A DNA stretch of 6,189 nt, from assembly GCA_012516225.1 (NCBI GenBank), contig JAAYWX010000290.1, positions 1 through 6,189 on the forward strand, given 5' to 3'. This document shows positions 1-4,585 of this stretch, piece after piece; within the stretch, counting starts at the first letter, position 1, and every line of letters starts with the position of its first letter. The position numbers and the translations under genes were made by a program. The notes under the pieces are model-generated. The model made no database searches and had not been told where the DNA came from. It saw nothing but the letters and a program-made list of their open reading frames with translations. This DNA is from Clostridiales bacterium. Its GTDB lineage: Bacteria; Bacillota; Clostridia; Oscillospirales; Oscillospiraceae.

Positions 1-330
1 AATGCTTCTTCCGTTTTTATCAACAATGTCTCCGCTGACAAATCAGTGAGTTTTTACACGCTGGTCAATTATGGATTTTTTGTCTTTGATGGATGTTTCA
101 GCATTGGCAAGGCGTGCAATACTTCCGACTTCCATCGCAATTGTTTCATATTTATCTAATTCCTGTCCGGCTCTTTCCGCCGCAAGTTTTGCCGTTTCCG
201 TCATCGTCTGTTTCAGCATTTTGTTGGTAGCATCATAATTCGAATAAATTGAAACGCTGCCGATAAGCAAAACAGCGGCAACGACTACGATGATGACAAG
301 ACAAGTGATTTTTCCTTTAATGGTTTTCAT
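1..330 (-). pseudogene. Methyl-accepting chemotaxis protein, N-terminal part, interrupted by an in-frame TGA and cut by the window edge
   Basis: Transmembrane chemoreceptor of the MCP type, expected to bind ligands outside the cell and signal to CheA/CheW. Reading on the minus strand from ATG at 328-330, the product starts MKTIKGKIT and has a hydrophobic membrane anchor at about residues 8-29. It continues into a periplasmic helix (NKMLKQTMTETAKLAAERAG) and the start of a dCache-like sensor, KSIIDQRVKTH. A TGA stop at 43-45 follows H95, but the same frame resumes with FVSGDIVDKNGRSI to base 1. As I recall, related clostridial receptors read QRVKTHGF here, so GGA to TGA is a likely single-base nonsense change. 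GGAGG at 341-345 sits 10 bases before the ATG. The rest of the sensor, HAMP and signalling domains would lie outside the window. If the stop is real, only a 95-residue membrane stub is made; a base-calling error is the main alternative. Confidence 0.7.
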
Positions 331-362
331 TTTTTCTATACCTCCGAGTTCTTTATTTGAGC

Positions 363-393
363 GGCTGAAAATATATAAAATTTTTTTTCAGCC
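363..393. repeat. Inverted repeat in the leader of the chemoreceptor gene
   Basis: GGCTGAAAA at 363-371 is perfectly complementary to TTTTCAGCC at 385-393, with an AT-only spacer. It lies about 20 bases upstream of the chemoreceptor ribosome binding site, so it would form a hairpin in that mRNA leader if transcription starts upstream. No U-run follows it on either strand, so it does not look like an intrinsic terminator. The surrounding 331-585 stretch is very AT-rich and holds no gene. I could not fix a convincing promoter there, although a TTGGCA (minus strand, near 520) precedes a TATAGTATAGTATAAA stretch. Confidence 0.4.
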
Positions 394-585
394 CTTATTT
401 ACCGCAAACGCAGAATAATGTGAAATTTTAATTTCAACATTTTTGACATTTTTTACAAATAGCCGGTATGTAAAAAACTACATTTGGTATATTTATACTA
501 TACTATAGTTTGCCAAAAACTCAACTAAAATTGTAAAAAATAATCGAAAAATGTCTGATTTTTTACAGTACCTATTGAAAAAGCG

Positions 586-652
586 AAATGCCAAAAGAGC
601 AAGTGTATACGGCAAGTTTAGACTGCCGAAACACTTGCTCCTTGGCATTTTT
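586..652 (-). terminator. Long hairpin terminator of the 70-residue ORF
   Basis: The left arm 586-606 (AAATGCCAA..AGAGCAAGTGT) pairs with the right arm 631-650 (ACACTTGCTCCTTGGCATTT) with one small bulge. A second inner stem, CGGCA 610-614 with TGCCG 624-628, caps it. It lies just beyond the TAA (680-682) of the minus-strand small gene. Read on the minus strand, the stem is followed by a T run after a short CG interruption. The plus-strand side also ends in TTTTT, so it may act in both directions. Confidence 0.75.
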
Positions 653-679
653 AAGGATGATAAAAAGAAAGTTTAGGTT

Positions 680-892
680 TTATGCTTGTTGCTGTTTTTC
701 TGCAGCATCCGATTGTCCGGTATCGGAATAGTTTGGCATCACCGCGCCGGACATCTCGGAATATGACTCATCATCTCCATATGATAGAGGAGGCGAAGGA
801 GTAAGTCCCGTAAATTCGCTTGCGGACTCTACAGAACATATGTCATGAAAACGATAATAGATATCTGATCTTCTTTTTTTGTTCTTTTCCAT
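680..892 (-). CDS. Small hypothetical protein (70 aa), possibly a conserved clostridial short protein
   Basis: I do not recognise a named family. The product is polar, without signal peptide or membrane segment. It has a basic start (MEKNKKRRSDIYYRFHDI), a middle segment SASEFTGLTPSPPLS and an acidic, Ser/Gln-rich tail. Two ATGs are possible. I prefer 890-892 because AAGGA lies 8 bases upstream of it; the ATG at 899-901 would have that same AAGGA directly abutting it, with no spacing. Support for it being real comes from the good Shine-Dalgarno, the strong hairpin terminator at 586-652 just after the stop, and lack of a competing ORF. It is divergent from the CAP gene. The FTGLTPSPP-type segment resembles short conserved proteins I associate with Clostridia, but I cannot confirm this from sequence alone. 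Its upstream DNA has GCGTATAAAAC near 930, a possible -10 region without a clear -35. Confidence 0.65.
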   Translation of the reverse strand: MEKNKKRRSDIYYRFHDICSVESASEFTGLTPSPPLSYGDDESYSEMSGAVMPNYSDTGQSDAAEKQQQA

Positions 893-960
893 GTCAACCA
901 TCCTTTTTGCTGTTTTTGCATGAAGTTTTATACGCAGTTAGTATTCTGCTAAATATCGGC

Positions 961-980
961 CTTTATTAGAATCAATAAAG
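961..980. repeat. Perfect 7-bp inverted repeat in the divergent intergenic region
   Basis: CTTTATT (961-967) and AATAAAG (974-980) are perfect complements around a 6-base spacer. The site lies between the divergent small minus-strand gene and the CAP gene, about 70 bases upstream of the former. It could be an operator or a leader hairpin. A chance repeat in AT-rich DNA cannot be excluded. Confidence 0.3.
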
Positions 981-1070
981 ATTTCCCTCTCTGGTTTGGA
1001 TTGCAGTTGCGGTGCTTATAAAATTTTTCCGAATGGCAATGGAAACGGAAAGACTGCCAACACTTACAGG

Positions 1071-1098
1071 TTGATAAAAGTAACAAAGCTGTTACAAT
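1071..1098 (+). promoter_or_regulatory. Predicted promoter of the CAP gene with an operator-like dyad in the spacer
   Basis: TTGATA (1071-1076) and TACAAT (1093-1098) are separated by 16 bases, a reasonable housekeeping sigma-A-type promoter. Transcription would start near 1105, leaving a very short leader before the ribosome binding site AGGAGGTGA (1105-1113). Inside the promoter is a perfect dyad, GTAACA-N4-TGTTAC (1080-1095), overlapping the -10 box, and a further GTTAC follows at 1100-1104. A repressor binding the dyad would block RNA polymerase; the regulator is unknown. Confidence 0.5.
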
Positions 1099-1117
1099 AG
1101 TTACAGGAGGTGACAAA

Positions 1118-2131
1118 ATGAAGGCTTTTCAGAAGAAACTAATATTAATTGCTGCAGCGGTTATTGTAGCCGCAAGTATGGCAGTAAATGCTTCAGCCTC
1201 ATATGTCGTATGGGAAACGAACTTGAGTGACATTGGTTCAGGTTCATGTCCCGTTTCCGTAAACGGCACAGAAACAGGGTGTCTTGGCGGGATTGATTTG
1301 GATTCGATTATAAGCCAAATAGGTTCGAGATGTCCGGCACAGACAAATAAAAATACGGCGAACTGCCCTGCGGATTCTGCGGAAGTTTCAGGTACCTGCG
1401 GAACTGAAAACTCAGCAAATCAGAACATATGCCTAAATGAGCCGTACAAGGCGGGCAGCACCGAAACCCAAACGGCGCCATTGCAGAAAAGCGGCACAGG
1501 TGCTTATAATGCTTACAGCAAGACAAGCACCTCTACAGTGAACGCGGCGGAAAAGTACATCAAAACCGATGATTCATCGGCAATTTTCCGGAAAAGCAAT
1601 CTTACAGATTTGCTGAACAGTATTTTGGCAAGGTATAAAACGGGCAGCAACAAAACTGGAGTCGGAACGCAGGCAACGCCTAAGCCGACAGAAGGAAAAA
1701 GCGGTAATGCCGCACCATCTTCAAGTCCTGATCCTGCCGGAAGCACAAAAGCAGATAGCCTGTATTTTGAAAAGAGAGTTGTCGAGCTTGTAAATCAGCA
1801 GAGAGCGGCAAACGGGCTTGCACCGCTGACTCTCAGCACCGCCCTTTCCAATGCTGCAAGAGCCAAGTCACAGGATATGCACGATAAAAAGTATTTTTCG
1901 CATAACAGCCCGACTTATGGTTCACCGTTTGATATGCTTAAGTCGTTCGGCATAAGCTACAGAACGGCGGGGGAAAACATCGCAATGGGATATACGACAC
2001 CTGAAGCGGTTATGAACGCATGGATGAATTCACCCGGACACAGGGCAAATATTCTAAACGCGTCATATACGAAAATTGGCGTAGGCTATGTTGCCGACGG
2101 AAACTATTGGACTCAGGAATTTATAGGCTAA
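1118..2131 (+). CDS. Secreted CAP-domain (SCP/YkwD-like) protein with a Cys-rich N-terminal region
   Basis: Exported protein of 337 residues. Residues 1-28 are a signal peptide: a basic start, a long hydrophobic core and a likely cleavage after NASA. Residues 40-110 hold six cysteines (44, 55, 72, 83, 94, 105), four of the five gaps being exactly 11 residues. A Ser/Thr/Gly/Pro-rich linker follows to about 213. The C-terminal CAP domain covers about 216-337 (YFEKRVVELVNQQRAANGLAPL to YWTQEFIG). It carries the usual conserved residues: His262 in YFSHNSP, Glu286 in AGENIAMG and His308 in SPGHRANIL. Bacterial YkwD-type CAP proteins are extracellular or wall-associated; their biochemical activity is mostly undefined, so none is assigned. 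The ATG is fixed by AGGAGGTGA with 7 bases after the AGGAGG core. The gene is monocistronic, ending at the terminator 2144-2181. No membrane anchor or sortase motif is seen. Confidence 0.93.
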   Translation: MKAFQKKLILIAAAVIVAASMAVNASASYVVWETNLSDIGSGSCPVSVNGTETGCLGGIDLDSIISQIGSRCPAQTNKNTANCPADSAEVSGTCGTENSANQNICLNEPYKAGSTETQTAPLQKSGTGAYNAYSKTSTSTVNAAEKYIKTDDSSAIFRKSNLTDLLNSILARYKTGSNKTGVGTQATPKPTEGKSGNAAPSSSPDPAGSTKADSLYFEKRVVELVNQQRAANGLAPLTLSTALSNAARAKSQDMHDKKYFSHNSPTYGSPFDMLKSFGISYRTAGENIAMGYTTPEAVMNAWMNSPGHRANILNASYTKIGVGYVADGNYWTQEFIG

Positions 2132-2143
2132 ATTAAAAAACTG

Positions 2144-2181
2144 AAAAGCGTTCCGGGAATGCATTAACCGGGGCGCTTTTT
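2144..2181 (+). terminator. Intrinsic terminator of the CAP gene
   Basis: AAAAGCGTTCCGG (2144-2156) pairs with CCGGGGCGCTTTT (2168-2180) as a 13-bp stem with two G-U pairs and an 11-base loop. It runs into TTTTT (2177-2181), 12 bases after the CAP stop codon. Confidence 0.88.
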
Positions 2182-2204
2182 GTATTTTAGACAATATCTT
2201 ATTT

Positions 2205-2226
2205 GTACTGGGAGCACTCCATGTAC
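2205..2226. repeat. Imperfect palindrome upstream of the sigma operon
   Basis: The two 11-base half-sites read GTACTGGGAGC and, on the other strand, GTACATGGAGT, matching at 8 of 11 positions (GTAC and GGAG in common). It is too tight to be a good RNA hairpin, so a protein-binding operator is more plausible. It lies about 80 bases upstream of the predicted housekeeping promoter. The gene-free stretch 2132-2457 holds this palindrome, the CAP terminator, two predicted promoters and a direct repeat. Confidence 0.25.
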
Positions 2227-2304
2227 CAATTGCGATACTATTAAAATATGGATAAAGTTTTCGATATTTCTGAGAAAACTGGGAAAAACACTGCGGACTT
2301 CTAT

Positions 2305-2333
2305 TTGACTTTAAATTAGTAAAATGCTAAAAT
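2305..2333 (+). promoter_or_regulatory. Predicted housekeeping-type promoter upstream of the sigma operon
   Basis: TTGACT (2305-2310) and TAAAAT (2328-2333) are separated by 17 bases, close to the sigma-A consensus with optimal spacing. Transcription would begin near 2340, about 118 bases before the sigma start. It would give basal transcription independent of the ECF promoter further down. Confidence 0.55.
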
Positions 2334-2376
2334 ATTCCAAACAATGTTTTAATTTGACTATGGGCATACATTTCCA

Positions 2377-2410
2377 AGCGCAATAAATTTTTACTTTTTA
2401 GCGCAATAAA
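2377..2410. repeat. Direct repeat of AGCGCAATAAA before the sigma gene
   Basis: AGCGCAATAAA occurs at 2377-2387 and again at 2400-2410, 23 bases apart start to start (about two helical turns). The second copy carries the presumed -35 box of the ECF promoter. The first has no CGTTA partner at the right distance, so it may be a duplicated box or a separate protein-binding site. Confidence 0.5.
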
Positions 2411-2429
2411 ACACCCGCGCCGTACGTTA
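2403..2429 (+). promoter_or_regulatory. Predicted ECF sigma promoter (autoregulatory) for the sigma/anti-sigma operon
   Basis: GCAATA (2403-2408) and CGTTA (2425-2429) are separated by 16 bases. The -10-like CGT core and the roughly 16-base spacer are typical of ECF promoters. The same two boxes with the same spacing occur upstream of the small secreted protein gene (4505-4531), and the match extends to AG.GCAATAAAAC and CGTTA..A.AGTG. Transcription would start near 2437, right before the Shine-Dalgarno at 2440-2445. ECF factors commonly drive their own operon, so this is the natural autoregulatory site. Recognition by this sigma factor is inferred. Confidence 0.6.
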
Positions 2430-2457
2430 ATATAGTGATAGGAGGCGAAGGAAGCAA

Positions 2458-3024
2458 TTGTTTGGAACGAAATCGGCCGAGCAGAATATATCTTTTGCGC
2501 ATGACCCGCTGGAAACACTTATTGCAGAAATCGCAGAGGGCAACAAAGCGGCGGTGAGCACTCTTTATGAGGAAACGAAAACCGCGGTTTATGGATTTGC
2601 CCTGTCTATTCTCAAGAATGCGAGCGATGCGGAGGATGTTTTGCAGGAAACCTACGTTAGAATCTGGTCCACAGCAGATACTTATAATCCTCTTGGCAAA
2701 CCGATGGCGTGGGTTCTTACGATAGCAAAAAATCTTTCTTTCAGCATACTGCGTGAAAGAAGCAAAACAACTGATATTCCCGAAGAAAGCTGGCTGGCGT
2801 TTCAAGCTGAAGGTCCCGCAGCCAGCACTGAAGACAGAATGGTTCTCAACTCGGCCATGCGTATGCTCTCAGACGAGGAAAGGCAGATTATAATACTGCA
2901 TGCAGTTTCAGGTTTGAAGCATATTGAAATTGCGAGACTTTTAGACTTACCTCTCCCGACCGTACTTTCCAAGTACAGCAGAGCAAGAAAAAAACTGCAG
3001 AATACCTTAAAGGAGGGGAATTGA
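2458..3024 (+). CDS. ECF-type RNA polymerase sigma factor (sigma-70 family)
   Basis: A 188-residue alternative sigma factor with only regions 2 and 4, the ECF layout. Region 2 spans about 32-100 and includes DAEDVLQETYVRIW (region 2.2, core polymerase binding) and PMAWVLTIAKNLSFSILR (regions 2.3-2.4, -10 recognition). Region 4 spans about 131-184 with a helix-turn-helix, HIEIARLLDLPLPTVLSKYSRA, for -35 contact. The start is TTG at 2458. It is chosen because a TAA lies in frame at 2428-2430 with no ATG before the conserved part, and AGGAGG (2440-2445, 12 bases) or AAGGA (2448-2452, 5 bases) precedes it. The stop is separated by one base from the RsgI-like anti-sigma gene, so the two are surely co-translated and functionally paired. 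RsgI-type proteins usually partner SigI, but this protein has the short ECF architecture. Exact ECF group not assigned. Confidence 0.92.
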   Translation: MFGTKSAEQNISFAHDPLETLIAEIAEGNKAAVSTLYEETKTAVYGFALSILKNASDAEDVLQETYVRIWSTADTYNPLGKPMAWVLTIAKNLSFSILRERSKTTDIPEESWLAFQAEGPAASTEDRMVLNSAMRMLSDEERQIIILHAVSGLKHIEIARLLDLPLPTVLSKYSRARKKLQNTLKEGN

Positions 3025-3025
3025 A

Positions 3026-4327
3026 TTGAAAACAGCAGACATAGAAAGAAAACTTGCAAATGCTATTTCGAATGAAGTACCGGATGTTATAGATTCCATA
3101 CTTTCCGTATGCGAGGAGCACGACAAGAAAAAACTTACCGTTATTGAAAATACAAACAAAGCGAAAGGCAGCGGAAAGCTGAAAACTCTCCGAGTTGCGG
3201 CTGCTGTTATTGCTCTGCTTTTCTGCGGATATGCGGGGATGTCCCAGTATCAGGCGGCATATGCGGTTGAATCTGTTGTTTTGCTTGACGTAAATCCAAG
3301 CAGCGAGCTTAAAGTTAACAGAAGAGAAAAGGTAATTGCTGCGGCAGGGCTGAACAAGGATGGTGAAGCCGTTCTTGCAAAAATGGACCGTAATGGAAAA
3401 AATCCCAAAGGGGAAAAAATTGATAGGGCTGTCGGTGATATTGTAAATGTTATGGTTGGAGCGGGATATCTTGGAGAGAAAAATACCACAGTGCTGTTGA
3501 CTGTTAACAATCCCGACGAAAAAAAGAGTGCGGAGATGAAATCCCGGCTTATGGCCGATATAAACAGTACCCTTAACGCAAATAGAATTGAAGGAGCGGT
3601 TATTGTACAAAGCTCCACGGCTGATGATAAAACAGCAGAATTTGCCATAAAGTATGGTATTTCGGAAGGAAAGGCAGAACTGATTGAGAAAATCATTGCC
3701 GGAGATCCGCAGCTTACCTTTGAAGAACTGGCTAAATTGAGCATAAGCGAACTGGGACTTCTTACGGAAAAACAGGCAAATGGAGGGCAGACCAGCGGCG
3801 TTGCGATATCCGGAAAAATTAGTGCCAACGGTTACGTGACTTCCGAAGCGGCTGTTAACAGCGCATTGTCGCAGGCCAATATGGCATCAGACGGGAAGGC
3901 AGAGATCGGCGTTTCGGTAGGAGTGAGCGAAGGCAAGCTTGTATACGATGTTTCACTGAAATCCGAAAGTACAGAGTATACATTTAAAGTAGACGCAAAG
4001 ACGGGACTTGTCCTAAACTGGGCAGCAAACCCTGCCGGATCGGGGATAAGCATAGGCGGGCAGGCCAGCGCAAGCGGTTCTGCGTCCGGAAATGCCGGGC
4101 AGTTCGGTACGGGCGGTCAGATAAGCGGGAATGCTTCCGCAGGGCAAAACAACATTGGCGGGCAGATAAGTGGGCAGATAAACGGAAATGTTTCCGTGAC
4201 GCCGGCAGTACCCTCGCCAGTACCGAGCGGAAGTGGAGCTGGTTCATCCGGAATATCTGCCGAACAAATAATAAACAATGTAATTGATATATTTACAAAA
4301 GCAAAAGAAAAAGTAACTGGTTCATAA
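3026..4327 (+). CDS. RsgI-like membrane anti-sigma factor with PepSY domain
   Basis: Predicted single-pass membrane regulator of 433 residues. Residues 1-54 are cytoplasmic (start KTADIERKLANAISNEVPDVIDSIL) and should hold the sigma factor; no HxxxCxxC zinc motif is present. The membrane span is about 55-73. Residues 82-190 match the RsgI middle domain, beginning VVLLDVNPSSELKVN. The Asn90-Pro91 pair corresponds to the bond where characterised RsgI proteins self-cleave. A helical segment (205-247, ISEGKAELIEKIIAGDPQLTF) follows, then a PepSY-like domain at about 265-331 ending YTFKVDAKTGLVLNW. A Gly/Ser/Gln/Asn-rich tail (334-410) with repeated GGQISGN-like units and a short Pro run precedes a terminal helix. 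The TTG start at 3026 has AGGAGGGG (3011-3018) 7 bases upstream, inside the sigma gene. No carbohydrate-binding module is visible, unlike cellulosome RsgI proteins, so the ligand is unknown. Confidence 0.88.
   Translation: MKTADIERKLANAISNEVPDVIDSILSVCEEHDKKKLTVIENTNKAKGSGKLKTLRVAAAVIALLFCGYAGMSQYQAAYAVESVVLLDVNPSSELKVNRREKVIAAAGLNKDGEAVLAKMDRNGKNPKGEKIDRAVGDIVNVMVGAGYLGEKNTTVLLTVNNPDEKKSAEMKSRLMADINSTLNANRIEGAVIVQSSTADDKTAEFAIKYGISEGKAELIEKIIAGDPQLTFEELAKLSISELGLLTEKQANGGQTSGVAISGKISANGYVTSEAAVNSALSQANMASDGKAEIGVSVGVSEGKLVYDVSLKSESTEYTFKVDAKTGLVLNWAANPAGSGISIGGQASASGSASGNAGQFGTGGQISGNASAGQNNIGGQISGQINGNVSVTPAVPSPVPSGSGAGSSGISAEQIINNVIDIFTKAKEKVTGS
4059..4200 (+). repeat. Low-complexity repeat region encoding the anti-sigma tail
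   Basis: This DNA encodes degenerate repeats of the type GGQASASG, GGQISGNAS and GGQISGQINGNVS within residues about 344-391 of the anti-sigma protein. The nucleotide repeats are imperfect (GGCGGGCAG, GGCGGTCAGATAAGCGG, GGCGGGCAGATAAGTGG), so the array is old rather than freshly expanded. The encoded tail is probably a flexible extracellular spacer. Confidence 0.55.
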
Positions 4328-4378
4328 ACAACAATTTAATTTACTGCCATACCAATTGACATTTCATGACTGTCTCCC

Positions 4379-4409
4379 TGCCATGCGGCAAATGCCGCGT
4401 GGCATTTTT
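4379..4409 (+). terminator. Intrinsic terminator of the sigma/anti-sigma operon
   Basis: TGCCATGCGGCA (4379-4390) pairs with TGCCGCGTGGCA (4393-4404) with one G-U pair, followed directly by TTTTT (4405-4409). It lies about 50 bases after the anti-sigma stop codon. Confidence 0.88.
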
Positions 4410-4412
4410 ATT

Positions 4413-4442
4413 TTCCATAATAAATTGAATCTATTTATGGAA
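4413..4442. repeat. AT-rich inverted repeat after the operon terminator
   Basis: TTCCATAATAAAT (4413-4425) pairs with ATTTATGGAA (4433-4442) with a 3-base bulge. It sits directly behind the terminator and about 65 bases upstream of the next promoter. It could be a secondary terminator-side hairpin or a protein-binding site. Further along, AGAAAATTTTCT (4474-4485) is a perfect 12-bp palindrome in an A/T-tract stretch that could act as an UP element for the promoter at 4505. Confidence 0.35.
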
Positions 4443-4504
4443 GATAAATGATAAAGCGGGAAACAGATGCCTCAGAAAATTTTCTAAAAATTTATTAGGA
4501 GAGT

Positions 4505-4531
4505 GCAATAAAACGAGTCCTTACTGCGTTA
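4505..4531 (+). promoter_or_regulatory. Predicted ECF sigma promoter of the small secreted protein gene
   Basis: GCAATA (4505-4510), a 16-base spacer, then CGTTA (4527-4531) reproduce the boxes and spacing found before the sigma gene (2403-2429), within a longer match AG.GCAATAAAAC...CGTTA..A.AGTG. The intervening 12 bases after AAAAC are mostly different, which is what selection on two separate boxes would leave. Transcription would start near 4539, leaving a leader of about 47 bases. That leader contains the palindrome GGCAATTGCC (4543-4552). A housekeeping -10 (TATAAA at 4530-4535) overlaps, but no -35 is at the right distance. Confidence 0.6.
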
Positions 4532-4585
4532 TAAAAGTGTAAGGCAATTGCCATTGCTGTAAAAATTTTTAAAGGAGAATCAGTT

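Noticed and set aside
43..45. TGA recoded as glycine (alternative genetic code), given that the chemoreceptor stop falls where Gly is expected
   Set aside because: The sigma gene ends at a TGA (3022-3024) directly before the anti-sigma start, and reading through it gives unrelated residues that soon meet another stop. All else fits the standard bacterial code.
2201..2300. Riboswitch or c-di-GMP aptamer upstream of the sigma operon
   Set aside because: No conserved aptamer core could be recognised; the GGAG/CTCC pairing is too tight for a hairpin and the segment lies upstream of the predicted transcript starts.
2888..3610. Minus-strand open frame of 240 codons overlapping the sigma and anti-sigma genes
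   Set aside because: It spans two convincing plus-strand genes, has no ribosome binding site I could identify, and a composition typical of antisense reading.
3250..3828. Long minus-strand open frame opposite the anti-sigma gene
   Set aside because: Its product is Ser/Phe/Ala-rich with no domain, and it lies opposite a well-supported gene; it is a shadow of that gene's codon pattern.
4059..4200. CRISPR-like repeat array
   Set aside because: The repeats are in frame, degenerate and encode the Gly/Ser/Gln tail of the anti-sigma protein; there is no fixed repeat-spacer pattern.
3984..4247. Minus-strand open frame opposite the repeat tail of the anti-sigma gene
   Set aside because: Arg/Leu/Ser-rich product that mirrors the Gly/Ser/Gln repeats; no start signals.
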